Assembly (NCBI RefSeq): GCF_003990185.1
Contig: NZ_RZHF01000028.1
Coordinates: 183,638 to 247,637 of the forward strand
Direction: 5' to 3'
From: Vreelandella nanhaiensis
GTDB taxonomy: Bacteria > Pseudomonadota > Gammaproteobacteria > Pseudomonadales > Halomonadaceae
Length of the DNA stretch: 64,000 nucleotides
Shown piece by piece: positions 30,567-39,911 of this stretch (the first letter of the stretch is position 1; each line of letters begins with the position of its first letter). The position numbers were made by a program, and so were the translations under genes. A model generated the notes under the pieces. It did not search any database, was not told the origin of the DNA, and was given only the letters and a program-made list of their open reading frames with translations.

Positions 30567-31808
30567 ATGCTTGATCGTTTGCCTTTTTTGGTGGGGCTGC
30601 GCTACGTGCGCGCCAAACGCCGAAATCATTTTATCTCATTTATCTCATTAACATCGATGCTCGGATTGATGCTAGGGGTAGCGGTACTTATCCTGGTGTT
30701 ATCCGTGATGAACGGTTTCGATCACGAGCTGCGTACCCGTATCTTGGGAATGGTGCCGCACACCAAGATTGAATCCACAGAAGGGCTGGTTGAGTGGGAA
30801 GCGCTGGCAGGCCGCCTGACTCAGCGCGAGCGGGTGATTGGTGCAGCGCCTTACGTCGAGCAGCAGGGCATGTTCTCGGCAGGCGGACGCAATCAGGGTG
30901 CCATGGTCAACGGCATCGACCCGGACTGGGAAGACCAAGTGTCTATTATTGGCCAGCATATGCGCCAAGGTAGCCTAAATGACCTGGTGCCGGGTGAGTG
31001 GAATGTTGTGCTGGGCTCCATGCTGGCCCGCCAGCTGGGGGTTGGAGTAGGCGACTACGTTACTCTACTGGTACCTGAGGCGTCGATTACGCCTGCCGGT
31101 GTCTTTCCGCGTCTGAAGCGCTTTACCGTCAGCGGTATTTTTAGCGTTGGTGCTGACCTTGATGCCAACCTTGCCTACGCCAATATTTCAGATATGCAAA
31201 CACTGGCGCGCCTGGGTGATGCGGTAGGCGGGCTTCGCCTTGAGCTTGATGACCTGTTTATTGCAGGTAGCGAGACCCAGGATATCGTCAACGAGCTGGG
31301 GCCTGGTTACCGCGGTACGGACTGGACGTTCTCCCATGGTAATCTTTTCCAGGCCATCCAGATGGAAAAACGCATGATTGCCCTGCTTTTGACGGTGATC
31401 ATTGCCGTAGCGGCATTTAATATTGTCTCTACGCTGGTCATGGTGGTTACCGACAAGCGGGCGGATATTGCCATTTTACGTACCATTGGCGCGACACCGC
31501 GCTCCATCATGGGCATCTTTATCGTGCAGGGGCTTGCCATTGGCCTGATTGGCATAGCGATTGGCGTGGCTGTAGGTATTTTACTGGCGCTGACGGTGTC
31601 TGATTTGATCAGTTGGTTTGAAGCCACCTTTGGTATCCAGTTCCTGGATGCTGGCGTCTACTTTATCAGCGATTTGCCGTCCCAACTGCAGTGGGATGAC
31701 GTGCGGGATATTGTGTTGGCGGCTTTCGGTCTGACCTTCCTGTCGACGCTATACCCCGCCTGGCGCGCCGCTCGCGTTCAACCGGCGGATGTTCTGCGCT
31801 ATGAATAA
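30567..31808 (+). CDS. lolC: Lipoprotein-releasing ABC transporter permease (LolC/LolE family)
   Basis: A 413-residue inner membrane permease with four transmembrane helices: one near the N-terminus (about 25-47), a large periplasmic domain, and three near the C-terminus (about 270-400). The N-terminal 'GLRYVRAKRRNHFISFISL' and the 'IAILRTIGATPRSIMGIF' coupling helix are diagnostic. Together with LolD it extracts lipoproteins from the inner membrane for LolA. The ATG at 30567 follows AAGGA by eight bases. Only one permease gene is present beside lolD, so this may be a LolF-type single permease or have a partner elsewhere. Confidence 0.9.
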   Translation: MLDRLPFLVGLRYVRAKRRNHFISFISLTSMLGLMLGVAVLILVLSVMNGFDHELRTRILGMVPHTKIESTEGLVEWEALAGRLTQRERVIGAAPYVEQQGMFSAGGRNQGAMVNGIDPDWEDQVSIIGQHMRQGSLNDLVPGEWNVVLGSMLARQLGVGVGDYVTLLVPEASITPAGVFPRLKRFTVSGIFSVGADLDANLAYANISDMQTLARLGDAVGGLRLELDDLFIAGSETQDIVNELGPGYRGTDWTFSHGNLFQAIQMEKRMIALLLTVIIAVAAFNIVSTLVMVVTDKRADIAILRTIGATPRSIMGIFIVQGLAIGLIGIAIGVAVGILLALTVSDLISWFEATFGIQFLDAGVYFISDLPSQLQWDDVRDIVLAAFGLTFLSTLYPAWRAARVQPADVLRYE

Positions 31809-31818
31809 GGATGCCTCT

Positions 31819-32619
31819 ATGTCTACAAATACGTCGTCTACAAGCACATCATCTACAAGTACGTCATCCCCCAATATGTCGCCTGAATATGCTGCGCCAA
31901 TGAATACATCTCCTGGTGCAGCGCCGGAGCCGGCCATCATGTTGGATTGTCAGGGTCTGACGCGGATCTATAGCGAAGGGCCGCAAGATCTAACTGTGCT
32001 TGATAAGCTTGAGCTTTCTGTTCGCGCAGGCGAACGGGTAGCGATTGTAGGCAGCTCAGGCTCAGGTAAAACCACGCTGCTCAATTTGTTGGGTGGGTTA
32101 GACCGGCCAAGCGCTGGCCGGGTGGTGATCGCGGGTGAGACGCTTTCCACGCTTAATGAGGCGGCGCTGGGTAAATTTCGCAACCGCTATATCGGCTTTG
32201 TTTATCAGTTTCATCACCTGCTGGCAGAATTCACGGCGGTCGAGAACGCCGCACTTCCGCTAATCATTCGCGGTCAGTCGAAGAAAACCGCTGAGAAGCG
32301 TGCCATGCAGATACTGGAGCGGGTAGGGATGAAGGCGCGGGCAGACCATAAACCTGGCGAACTTTCCGGTGGCGAACGTCAACGGGTTGCCATTGCCCGG
32401 GCGCTGGTGACGGATCCAAGTCTGGTATTGATGGATGAACCGACAGGCAACCTGGATCAAACCACGGCCGCAACCATTCTAGCTTTAATGGATGAACTAG
32501 CTAAAGAAAGTGCCTGTGCCTTCGTTATCGTTACTCATGATGTGGGGCTTGCAGCGCACCAGGATAGAGTGCTGAAACTCGATGCCGGTAAGCTCATCGA
32601 GCAACCCCGCACGCCTTAA
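31819..32619 (+). CDS. lolD: Lipoprotein-releasing ABC transporter ATPase LolD
   Basis: 266 residues. The ABC core begins near residue 40 and shows Walker A GSSGSGKTTLL, Q-loop 'YQFHHLLAEFTAVENA', signature LSGGERQRVAIARAL, Walker B LVLMDEPTG and the H-loop 'VTHD'. About 38 residues in front of the core are low-complexity Ser/Thr, encoded partly by three 15-bp tandem repeats; E. coli LolD (233 residues) has no such extension. The ATG at 31819 has AAGGA at seven bases; an ATG at 31801 inside the lolC end would add MNKDAS. It converges on the DUF2062 gene with a four-base overlap. Confidence 0.92.
   Translation: MSTNTSSTSTSSTSTSSPNMSPEYAAPMNTSPGAAPEPAIMLDCQGLTRIYSEGPQDLTVLDKLELSVRAGERVAIVGSSGSGKTTLLNLLGGLDRPSAGRVVIAGETLSTLNEAALGKFRNRYIGFVYQFHHLLAEFTAVENAALPLIIRGQSKKTAEKRAMQILERVGMKARADHKPGELSGGERQRVAIARALVTDPSLVLMDEPTGNLDQTTAATILALMDELAKESACAFVIVTHDVGLAAHQDRVLKLDAGKLIEQPRTP
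31822..31866 (+). repeat. Three 15-bp in-frame tandem repeats in lolD
   Basis: Units TCTACAAATACGTCG (31822-31836), TCTACAAGCACATCA (31837-31851) and TCTACAAGTACGTCA (31852-31866) encode Ser-Thr-Asn/Ser-Thr-Ser units. Unit length is a multiple of three, so copy-number change would alter the length of the LolD N-terminus without breaking the frame. Confidence 0.85.
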
Positions 32620-33167
32620 TCGTCAAATTCAGATTCGATACGTGCCCGACGCCGCTGCCTATTCAGGCGGCGGCGTTTCCAGTTATAAGACACGTGCCAG
32701 CGCCATATAAGACGGATGCCGATATTGGCCACTACCGCGAGCACAAGGGCGGTAACGAGGGAGCCTACCATTAGTGGAGGCAAGATATCGTGCATCTGCT
32801 CAGCTATCCAGCGCGTTGAAATGCGTGAAGGTGCCTCGCGTACCGGTGCGCCAAGAAGAAACGTGCCCAGCCGGTAGTTGGCGTAAAAAATAAGCGGCAT
32901 GGTAAGTGGGTTGGTGATCCAGACAAGGCCCACCGACAGCGCCAGATTGCACCTACTTAGCCGAGCACCCACCGCCGCCACTACCATTTGAAAGGGGATA
33001 GGCAGCATGGCGCAAAACAAGCCGACGCTAAAGGCATTGGCAACGCTTCGACGAGTTAAAAGCCACAACCCGGGGTCGGCTATCAGCGGCGCCATAAAGC
33101 GCAAGGACCGCTGCCGCCTTAACGTATCGGGTTTAGGCATGTAGCGCTGCAGGAAACGGCGCGGCAT
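32616..33167 (-). CDS. DUF2062 membrane protein
   Basis: A 183-residue DUF2062 protein. About 40 basic N-terminal residues precede two hydrophobic segments ('SVGLFCAMLPIPFQMVVAAVGA' region, about 48-70, and 'LSVGLVWITNPLTMPLIF', about 77-94), a loop, and a third helix ('MVGSLVTALVLAVVANIGI', about 132-152). The tail is rich in Arg. The conserved NPLT motif is present. No biochemical role is known to me. It is convergent with lolD and divergent from comEC. Confidence 0.85.
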   Translation of the reverse strand: MPRRFLQRYMPKPDTLRRQRSLRFMAPLIADPGLWLLTRRSVANAFSVGLFCAMLPIPFQMVVAAVGARLSRCNLALSVGLVWITNPLTMPLIFYANYRLGTFLLGAPVREAPSRISTRWIAEQMHDILPPLMVGSLVTALVLAVVANIGIRLIWRWHVSYNWKRRRLNRQRRRARIESEFDD

Positions 33168-33265
33168 GTCAGGTACTCTTGACTATGTAGTGCACCCTAT
33201 TATCCATATAGCGTAGCGCTTCGGCTATGCCGAGTACGCTAAGTTCTTATGCCAAGGAGAATCGT

Positions 33266-35533
33266 ATGCCGCTAGGCGTTGCGATACCGGCGGCGCTGGC
33301 AACGCTGGCAGGCGCTGTTGCTGCCGGGTTAAGCGGTAGTACGGGGGCGCTAAACCCACTGATCGGTGTGGGTCTGCTAAGTATGCTGCTGGTCATGATA
33401 TGGCGGCCAAGGGCTTTGCCCTGGCTGGTTTTGGGTGGCTGGGTATTTATAGGTATTCATCAGGAGTGGGCCAGCCGCCTGCCGCCAGGTCTTGACGGTG
33501 CAGATGTGATGGTTGAGGCCTCGCTTCTCAGCGTAGCTCCTATGGGTGGTTCACAGCGGCTTCTTCTGGACATTGACAGCTGTGAGGCGCCTGAGGGGTA
33601 TCCCGGTTGTCATCTGCTCAGGAAAGTACGTGTTACCGCTTACGATACTGCTCACTATCAGCCTGGCGAAAAGTGGCAGATGACGGTGCGTTTGCGTCCT
33701 CCTAGCGGTTTTGCCAACTCCCATAGCTTCGACTTTGAACAATGGCTATGGCGGGAGGGTATTCACGCAACGGGTTATGTACGCCAGGAACCCGCGCCGA
33801 AAAGGATTGCGGCCGCTGGCTTCTCGGTGCGCCGGTTAGCGCTTGAAATGTTGAATAGCGTGCCACTTGAGGCGCGTACTCAACGCTGGTTGGCGGCTCT
33901 TACCCTAGGCGAGGGAGATAGATTAACCCAAGATGACTGGACGCTGCTCAATGCCACGGGCACCACGCATTTGGTAGTTATTTCCGGACTTCACGTGGGG
34001 CTGGTCGCCGGTTTTGGGTTGCTGCTGGCAAGAACCATCGCGCGGCTTGTGACGCCGTTGAACTGGCGAATGCGAGTATGGCCATGGTGGGTAGCTGCCG
34101 CCACGACCGTTGGGTATGCGTTGCTGGCCGGTTTAGCACCGCCGGCCATGCGGGCCATGGTAATGACACTGGTGGGACTTTGGGTATTGAGTGGCCGGCA
34201 CGCACCAGGCGCTTGGCAAGCTTGGTGGCTGGCGCTTGCGCTGGTCATATTGGTCGACCCGCTCTCACTATGGCGCCCCGGTCTCTGGCTTTCGTTTCTT
34301 GCCGTCGCCTGGCTGATGGTTATATGGCAGGGGCGAGCGCGCCCGCAAGGCATTAAAGGTTGGTGTTTGGCACTGCTACGCTCGCAGCTATTGCTGGCGC
34401 CATTAATGGCCGCTGCTGTATTGATCGCGTTTGGGCGTATCGCGCCCGCAGCACCCGTTATCAATCTGGTGGCTGTCCCTTGGGTAAGCTCAGTAATGGT
34501 GCCGCTGGCACTTGTAGGCTGGCTTTTCGCGCCGTTGCCATTAATAGGGACGGGAGTATGGTGGCTATTTGAGCAGGCGTTAGCCGTTCTTCACACGTTG
34601 CTTACTCTGGCAGTGGCGTTGTGGCCGCTGTGGGAACCTGATCATGCATTAATCTACCCGTTAAGTGGTGCGCTACTGCTGTTGGCACTTTGCTGGGGGC
34701 TGCCGAGTATTTTTGTCTGGTTAAGAGCTGGTGCCGTGATGCCAGTGGCGCTACTTCCTTTATGGTCAACGGCGGACGCTATCCCTGATGGCACGCTGCG
34801 AGTGACAGTGCACGATGTAGGTCAGGGGCAGTTGGTTGAGCTACGTAGTTCCCATTACCGTTTGTTGTACGATACTGGGCCGCGCTTTCAGACGGGGTTC
34901 ATGCCGCTTCAAGCGCTATGGGCCCCTGACCAGCATTTCGAACAGGTGATCGTCAGTCATGCTGATAGCGATCATGCAGGTGGTGTGAGTGCGTTAGTGG
35001 ATGACCATCGCGTTGAGCATTGGTATGCCCCGTTGGGGGAAACGTTACCCATACCCACCGACACCTGCCAGCGTGGACAAACGTGGCAGCGTGATGGCGT
35101 GACTTACCGATTTTTATGGCCACCGGCTGGCCCGACACAATATTCAGCCAATGATCGTTCCTGCGTGCTGGAGGTAAGTGTAGGAGAGCAACGTCTTCTG
35201 ATTACTGGTGATGTTAGCCGTGATATCGAAAGGCGGTTTTTACGCGACATTAATTTACCCGTGAGCGTGCTAGTTGCCGGGCACCACGGTAGCCTCACCA
35301 GTTCCGGCGTTCAGTTTGTGCAGCATACGTCGCCGCAACATGTAATATTCAGCGCTGGACGCAACAACCCCTTTCATCATCCGGTAGATACCGTAGTTCG
35401 TCGTTTTAACCGGCAGGAGAGCTGCCTATGGAATACGGGGCATGATGGAGCGCTGCGTTTCTGGCTTAAGGAGGATCAGCCAGTACTTGTCAAACCGACT
35501 CGGCGGCTATCGGTTCATACGAAGCGGTGTTGA
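33266..35533 (+). CDS. comEC: DNA internalisation / competence protein ComEC (Rec2)
   Basis: A 755-residue inner membrane channel protein for single-strand DNA uptake. N-terminal helices and a DUF4131/OB-like region (about 20-180) are followed by the competence domain with many transmembrane helices, starting near 'TGTTHLVVISGLHVGLVAGFG'-like residues (quoted in part). The C-terminal metallo-beta-lactamase-like domain begins at 'VHDVGQGQLVEL' and has HADSDH (about 565-570). The ATG at 33266 has AAGGAG at six bases; the in-frame ATG at 33227 lacks a site. All domains look intact, which suggests natural transformation ability or DNA use as nutrient. Confidence 0.92.
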   Translation: MPLGVAIPAALATLAGAVAAGLSGSTGALNPLIGVGLLSMLLVMIWRPRALPWLVLGGWVFIGIHQEWASRLPPGLDGADVMVEASLLSVAPMGGSQRLLLDIDSCEAPEGYPGCHLLRKVRVTAYDTAHYQPGEKWQMTVRLRPPSGFANSHSFDFEQWLWREGIHATGYVRQEPAPKRIAAAGFSVRRLALEMLNSVPLEARTQRWLAALTLGEGDRLTQDDWTLLNATGTTHLVVISGLHVGLVAGFGLLLARTIARLVTPLNWRMRVWPWWVAAATTVGYALLAGLAPPAMRAMVMTLVGLWVLSGRHAPGAWQAWWLALALVILVDPLSLWRPGLWLSFLAVAWLMVIWQGRARPQGIKGWCLALLRSQLLLAPLMAAAVLIAFGRIAPAAPVINLVAVPWVSSVMVPLALVGWLFAPLPLIGTGVWWLFEQALAVLHTLLTLAVALWPLWEPDHALIYPLSGALLLLALCWGLPSIFVWLRAGAVMPVALLPLWSTADAIPDGTLRVTVHDVGQGQLVELRSSHYRLLYDTGPRFQTGFMPLQALWAPDQHFEQVIVSHADSDHAGGVSALVDDHRVEHWYAPLGETLPIPTDTCQRGQTWQRDGVTYRFLWPPAGPTQYSANDRSCVLEVSVGEQRLLITGDVSRDIERRFLRDINLPVSVLVAGHHGSLTSSGVQFVQHTSPQHVIFSAGRNNPFHHPVDTVVRRFNRQESCLWNTGHDGALRFWLKEDQPVLVKPTRRLSVHTKRC

Positions 35534-35589
35534 AGCGCTGCGCCATAAGGTAGAATTCAGCGCATTGCACACTATTGCCGGGAGCGCGT

Positions 35590-37326
35590 GTGACTGATTC
35601 AGGTTGGATTCTCTATAAAAGACTGCTGGGCTACGTAAAACCGCATTGGCGGGCATTTGCCATGGCGGTCGCAGGGTTCGTGGTGTATGCCGCTTCAAGC
35701 ACGGCACTGGCGGAAATGATGAAACGCCTGATCGACGGCATTCAGAACCCCGATGCCGCTTTCCGTCTATTTTTACCGTTGTTTGTTGTGCTCATGTTTG
35801 CCGCGCGTGGGCTTGGCACCTTTTTAAGCACTTACTATATGGCCTATGTGGGCCGCTATGTGATCCATACATTACGCTGTGATGTGTTTGGTCATTTGCT
35901 GCGTCTTCCGGGCCGTTTTTTTGATCATCACTCAAGTGGTCATCTGGTATCACGGGTGACTTACCACGTAGAACAGGTTGCGGGTGCGGCTACCAACGCG
36001 GTGACGGTTATTCTGCGTGAAGGCCTGTTTGTGGTGGGGCTAATTGGCTATCTGCTCTGGACGAACTGGATGCTGACTCTGCTGTTTTTAGGCATAACGC
36101 CAATTATTGCCGCGGTCGTGAGTTATGTCAGCAAGCGGTTTCGGCGTATTTCAAAGCGTATTCAAAGCTCAATGGGGGATGTCACCCATGTGGCGTCTGA
36201 AGCTCTCGCGGGGTATCGCGTGGTACGCACCCATGGCGCTGAGGCCTATGAAACCAAGCGTTTTACGCGTGTCAGCGAAGAAAATCGCAAGCAGAGTATG
36301 AAAGAAGCGATGACTCGGGCGATAAGCTCTCCGGTCATCCTCATGCTGGTGGCCATATCCATGGCGCTACTGGTATGGCTCGCCATGGCGCCTTCACTGA
36401 TGGCCAATATGACGCCGGGCGAATTTGTCGCGTTTATTACCGCGGCCGCCTTGATGATTAAGCCGGTACGTCAGCTCACCGAGATCAACAGTGAAATTCA
36501 AAAGGGTATTGCAGCGGCGGCCGAGCTGTTTGGGCTAATGGATCTGGCGCCCGAACAGGATACGGGGCAGCACGCACCTGAGCGCTTGAGCGGTGAGCTT
36601 CGTATTGATAATGTCAGTTTTCGTTATGCAGACGACCAGCCGGAAGTGCTGCACAACATCGATCTCAAGGTCTCACCTGGGGAACTGGTGGCCATTGTGG
36701 GCCGTTCAGGAAGCGGTAAATCAACCTTGGTAAGCCTGTTGCCGCGTTTTTATCGGCCAAGCGAAGGGCGCATTTTAATTGATGGCATAAATATTGATGA
36801 GTATGCGCTAGGGCCATTGCGCCAGCAGATTGGCCTGGTTTCTCAGCAAGTGACATTATTTAACGCAACGATTGCCGACAACATTGCGTATGGGGCTGCT
36901 AACCCGGACCGTCAGGCCGTAGAGGCGGCTGCCAAGGCTGCCTATGCCAGTGAGTTTATCGAAAAAATGCCCCAAGGCTATGTAACCGTGGTGGGCGAAA
37001 ACGGGGTAATGCTGTCGGGTGGTCAGCGCCAGCGTTTGGCCATCGCCCGGGCAATCTTCAAAGATAGCCCACTATTGATTCTGGATGAAGCGACGTCTGC
37101 GCTGGATACAGAATCCGAGCGCTACATTCAAAAGGCGCTGGAGTATGTCTGCAAAGGGCGTACCACACTGGTAATTGCCCACCGGCTGTCAACGATTGAA
37201 CGGGCGGATCGAATCCTGGTTATGGATCAGGGGCGAATCGTCGAACAGGGTACTCATCAGACGCTTTTGGCAGCGGGCGGCGCCTATGCGGCACTGCATC
37301 AGCTACAGTTTCAGGACACGCCATGA
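35590..37326 (+). CDS. msbA: Lipid A export ATPase/permease MsbA
   Basis: A 578-residue ABC half-transporter that flips core-lipid A across the inner membrane. Six transmembrane helices (about 15-310) precede the ATPase domain: Walker A GRSGSGKSTL, signature LSGGQRQRLAIARAI, Walker B LLILDEATSALD, H-loop 'IAHRLSTIERAD'. The start is GTG at 35590 behind GGGAG (35580-35584); an upstream TTG is weaker. The stop overlaps the lpxK ATG by four bases, as in E. coli msbA-lpxK. Confidence 0.93.
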   Translation: MTDSGWILYKRLLGYVKPHWRAFAMAVAGFVVYAASSTALAEMMKRLIDGIQNPDAAFRLFLPLFVVLMFAARGLGTFLSTYYMAYVGRYVIHTLRCDVFGHLLRLPGRFFDHHSSGHLVSRVTYHVEQVAGAATNAVTVILREGLFVVGLIGYLLWTNWMLTLLFLGITPIIAAVVSYVSKRFRRISKRIQSSMGDVTHVASEALAGYRVVRTHGAEAYETKRFTRVSEENRKQSMKEAMTRAISSPVILMLVAISMALLVWLAMAPSLMANMTPGEFVAFITAAALMIKPVRQLTEINSEIQKGIAAAAELFGLMDLAPEQDTGQHAPERLSGELRIDNVSFRYADDQPEVLHNIDLKVSPGELVAIVGRSGSGKSTLVSLLPRFYRPSEGRILIDGINIDEYALGPLRQQIGLVSQQVTLFNATIADNIAYGAANPDRQAVEAAAKAAYASEFIEKMPQGYVTVVGENGVMLSGGQRQRLAIARAIFKDSPLLILDEATSALDTESERYIQKALEYVCKGRTTLVIAHRLSTIERADRILVMDQGRIVEQGTHQTLLAAGGAYAALHQLQFQDTP

Positions 37327-38318
37327 CGCTGGCTCAGCGCTGGTTGAAAGGGGCCTATCACGATAGCTCCTGGCTTATGCCACTACGCCCTTTAGGCGCA
37401 CTTTATCAGCGTATGATGGCACGGCGCGAAGCAGCCTATCAAAGCGGTAAGAAAACCACGTGGCGCGCGCCCGTCCCCGTCATTGTGGTGGGTAATATTA
37501 CCCTGGGGGGAACGGGGAAGTCGCCGCTGGTTGCCTGGCTGGGCCGTTGGCTTGTCACGCAGGGCTGGTCGCCGGGGGTTGTCACCCGTGGCTATGGGGG
37601 CAAGGCTGAGCATTATCCGCTTCATGTAACGGCGAGCACCGAGCCTTCGCAAAGCGGTGATGAGCCGGTCATGCTGGCCCAGCAAACCGGCTTGCCGGTG
37701 GTGGCGGACCCTAAGCGCTCACGCGGTGCGCAGGCGCTGATAGATGCTGGCTGCAATATCATTTTAAGCGATGACGGGCTGCAGCATCTGGCGCTGGAGC
37801 GAGATATCGAGCTTGTAGTCATTGATGGGGCACGAGGCCTGGGTAATCAGCGGTGTCTACCTGCCGGGCCGCTGCGTGAATCGTCGCGTCGTCTGGAAAG
37901 TGTCGATGCGGTCATTGTTAACGGTGAGCCGCGCCAGTCGCTGCCGGTTAGCTCCACGCCCATGCAGCTGATGCCGGTATGCTGGCGGCGTTTAAGTAAT
38001 AGTGAACGCCTCCCTCTGACGCCGCTGCCGTTTAGCCTGCCCGCCTTCGGTGTGGCTGGTATCGGGCACCCCGAACGATTTTTTACCACACTACGCGCGT
38101 TAGGTGTTGAGGGTGAAATGCGCCCGCTGGCAGATCATCAGCATTTCAATGCCGATATCTTTGCTGCGGCTCAACAGCGGCCTGTCGTGATGACGGCAAA
38201 AGACGCCGTAAAATGTATGGAAGTTGCACCACCCAACAGTTGGGTATTGGAAGTGGAAGCCGTGCTTCCGCTAGAATTTGAACACTGGCTGACAGCCAAA
38301 CTGTCGGCTTTATCCTGA
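37323..38318 (+). CDS. lpxK: Tetraacyldisaccharide 4'-kinase
   Basis: A 331-residue membrane-associated kinase that phosphorylates the 4' position of the lipid A disaccharide to give lipid IVA. The P-loop is GNITLGGTGKSPLVAW (about residues 58-73); 'RGYGGK', 'GDEPVMLAQ', 'LSDDGLQHLALERDIELVV' (partial) and 'TAKDAVKC' are family motifs. It is translationally coupled to msbA and followed after 13 bases by the Trm112-like gene. Confidence 0.95.
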   Translation: MTLAQRWLKGAYHDSSWLMPLRPLGALYQRMMARREAAYQSGKKTTWRAPVPVIVVGNITLGGTGKSPLVAWLGRWLVTQGWSPGVVTRGYGGKAEHYPLHVTASTEPSQSGDEPVMLAQQTGLPVVADPKRSRGAQALIDAGCNIILSDDGLQHLALERDIELVVIDGARGLGNQRCLPAGPLRESSRRLESVDAVIVNGEPRQSLPVSSTPMQLMPVCWRRLSNSERLPLTPLPFSLPAFGVAGIGHPERFFTTLRALGVEGEMRPLADHQHFNADIFAAAQQRPVVMTAKDAVKCMEVAPPNSWVLEVEAVLPLEFEHWLTAKLSALS

Positions 38319-38331
38319 AGGGGATGTACGC

Positions 38332-38541
38332 ATGGATAAGGAATTGCTGGCAATGCTGGTCTGCCCATTGTGTAACGGCAAGCTCAAATATGATCGCGAG
38401 GCGCAGGAGCTGCGTTGCCATTATGACGGCCTGGCCTATCCCATTCAGGAAGGTATTCCCGTTATGCTGCCTGAAGAGGCCCGGGTAATGGACGCTGATG
38501 AAAAACTGTCGTCATCGCCGGGACGCACGGGAGACGCATAA
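38332..38541 (+). CDS. Trm112-family small zinc-ribbon-like protein (YcaR)
   Basis: A 69-residue protein of the Trm112/UPF0434 family. Its fold is visible in '[17 protein letters not shown]', '[20 protein letters not shown]'. In archaea and eukaryotes Trm112 activates methyltransferases; in bacteria the role is not settled. It lies between lpxK and kdsB, as E. coli ycaR does, and its stop codon shares a base with the kdsB start (TAATG). Confidence 0.9.
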   Translation: MDKELLAMLVCPLCNGKLKYDREAQELRCHYDGLAYPIQEGIPVMLPEEARVMDADEKLSSSPGRTGDA

Positions 38542-39311
38542 TGACGTTTCCTGTTTTTACCGCCGTTGTGCCAGCGCGCTATGGGTCTACGCGACTGCCT
38601 GGCAAGCCGCTGCTTGAGATAGCCGGTGAGCCCATGGTGGCCCACGTATGGCGGCGTGCCTGCCAAAGCCAGGCGAGTCGCATTGTAGTTGCCACTGACG
38701 ACACGCGCATTCGTGATGCGATGCTTCCCTATGGAGCAGAAGTTGTCATGACCCGGGCTGAGCATCCCTCTGGCACTGATAGGCTTGCTGAAGTTGCTCA
38801 ACTGCTTGGGCTACCCGATGACGAGCTGGTGGTTAATGTTCAGGGTGATGAGCCGTTAATTCCTCCTGCGTTAATCGATCAGGTGGCATTGCGCCTTGCA
38901 GAAGATAAAGAGGCGTCTATCGCCACCCTGGCAGAACCTATCAGCGATGTAGACTCGCTGTTCAATCCCAATGTGGTCAAGGTGGTGCGTTCATTAGAGG
39001 GCAGGGCACTGTATTTTTCCCGGGCGCCTATTCCTTGGGATCGTGAGCAGTTCAAGCAAATGCCTACACTGCTTGAAACCGATGCATGGCTTCGCCATAT
39101 CGGCATTTATGCGTATCGCGCGAGCTTTCTGGCGGCTTACTGTGACTGGCCAGCGTCAACGCTTGAGCAGTTAGAGCAACTTGAACAGTTGCGCGCCTTG
39201 CAGCACGGTCATTTGATTCAAGTGGCGCTGGCATGCGAGGTCAATCCAGCGGGTGTTGATACCCAGGAAGACCTCGACCGAGTGCGCGCCTTGTTAACGC
39301 CCTCCGGTTAA
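38541..39311 (+). CDS. kdsB: CMP-KDO synthetase
   Basis: A 256-residue nucleotidyltransferase activating KDO with CTP for transfer onto lipid A. '[21 protein letters not shown]' (start, quoted in part), 'TDDTRI', 'NVQGDEPLI' and '[12 protein letters not shown]' are signatures. A small run of Leu-Glu-Gln repeats (near residue 215) occurs where the family has a helix rich in these residues. It shares a base with the gene upstream and is part of the lpxK-ycaR-kdsB set. Confidence 0.95.
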   Translation: MTFPVFTAVVPARYGSTRLPGKPLLEIAGEPMVAHVWRRACQSQASRIVVATDDTRIRDAMLPYGAEVVMTRAEHPSGTDRLAEVAQLLGLPDDELVVNVQGDEPLIPPALIDQVALRLAEDKEASIATLAEPISDVDSLFNPNVVKVVRSLEGRALYFSRAPIPWDREQFKQMPTLLETDAWLRHIGIYAYRASFLAAYCDWPASTLEQLEQLEQLRALQHGHLIQVALACEVNPAGVDTQEDLDRVRALLTPSG

Positions 39312-39351
39312 CGGCACTTTCCAGCTAGCTGATGCTCGCCGTTTTTCTTAA

Positions 39352-39409
39352 GAACCGGTTTTTAACAGCTGGTTTTTAATAACTGGTTTTAACAATCAGG
39401 TTTAACGTG
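39352..39409 (+). repeat. Degenerate tandem repeats upstream of the tyrosine phosphatase gene
   Basis: Four imperfect units of 14-16 bases follow each other: AACCGGTTTTTAACAG, CTGGTTTTTAATAA, CTGGTTTTAACAAT, CAGGTTTAACGTGC. They end about 29 bases before the GTG start, so they sit where a promoter or operator would be expected. Confidence 0.6.
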
Positions 39410-39437
39410 CTCATTATTACGTACAAGGAAACGCTTT

Positions 39438-39911
39438 GTGACGCGGGTACTTTTCGTCTGTTTGGGTAACATTTGTCGTTCGCCCATTGCAGAAGGCGCT
39501 TTTCGCCAGGCATTGGAAGACGCCGGAATGGGTGATCAGGTGACTATCGATTCCTGCGGTATCGGAAATTGGCATGTAGGCAAGGCGCCAGACCCGCGCG
39601 CTCAGGCCGCAGTCGTGCGTCGGGGTATCGATCTAAGTCAGCTACGTGCCCGGCAGCTAACAACAAAGGATTTCTTGGACGCTGACTACGTACTGGGCAT
39701 GGACCGCGATAATCTTCAAGCCATGCGCGCGTTGAGACCAGCGGGCAGCCAGGCGCATGTGGGGCTTTTCCTGGATTTCGCGGGAACGCCGGAGGCGGAA
39801 GTGCCGGACCCTTATTATGGTGGCGAGCAGGGTTTTGAAACCGTGCTGGATATGATCGAAGCGGCTTCTTTGGGGTTAATTGAGCATTTAAAGGTGAATG
39901 GTGTTGATTAA
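39438..39911 (+). CDS. Low-molecular-weight protein tyrosine phosphatase
   Basis: A 157-residue LMW-PTP. The catalytic loop C-X5-R is VCLGNICRSP with C8 and R14; the general acid is in 'DPYYGG' (Asp about residue 130). Such enzymes (Wzb, Etp, PtpA) dephosphorylate tyrosine kinases that control polysaccharide export, but no kinase or capsule gene is adjacent, and the location between kdsB and murB is the same in Pseudomonas. The start is GTG behind CAAGGAAA. The end overlaps murB by 14 bases. Confidence 0.93.
   Translation: MTRVLFVCLGNICRSPIAEGAFRQALEDAGMGDQVTIDSCGIGNWHVGKAPDPRAQAAVVRRGIDLSQLRARQLTTKDFLDADYVLGMDRDNLQAMRALRPAGSQAHVGLFLDFAGTPEAEVPDPYYGGEQGFETVLDMIEAASLGLIEHLKVNGVD

Noticed and set aside
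39160..39195. Leu-Glu-Gln tandem repeat in kdsB as a variable repeat
   Set aside because: The family already has a Leu/Glu/Gln-rich helix at this place, and codons differ between the units, so recent expansion is not evident.
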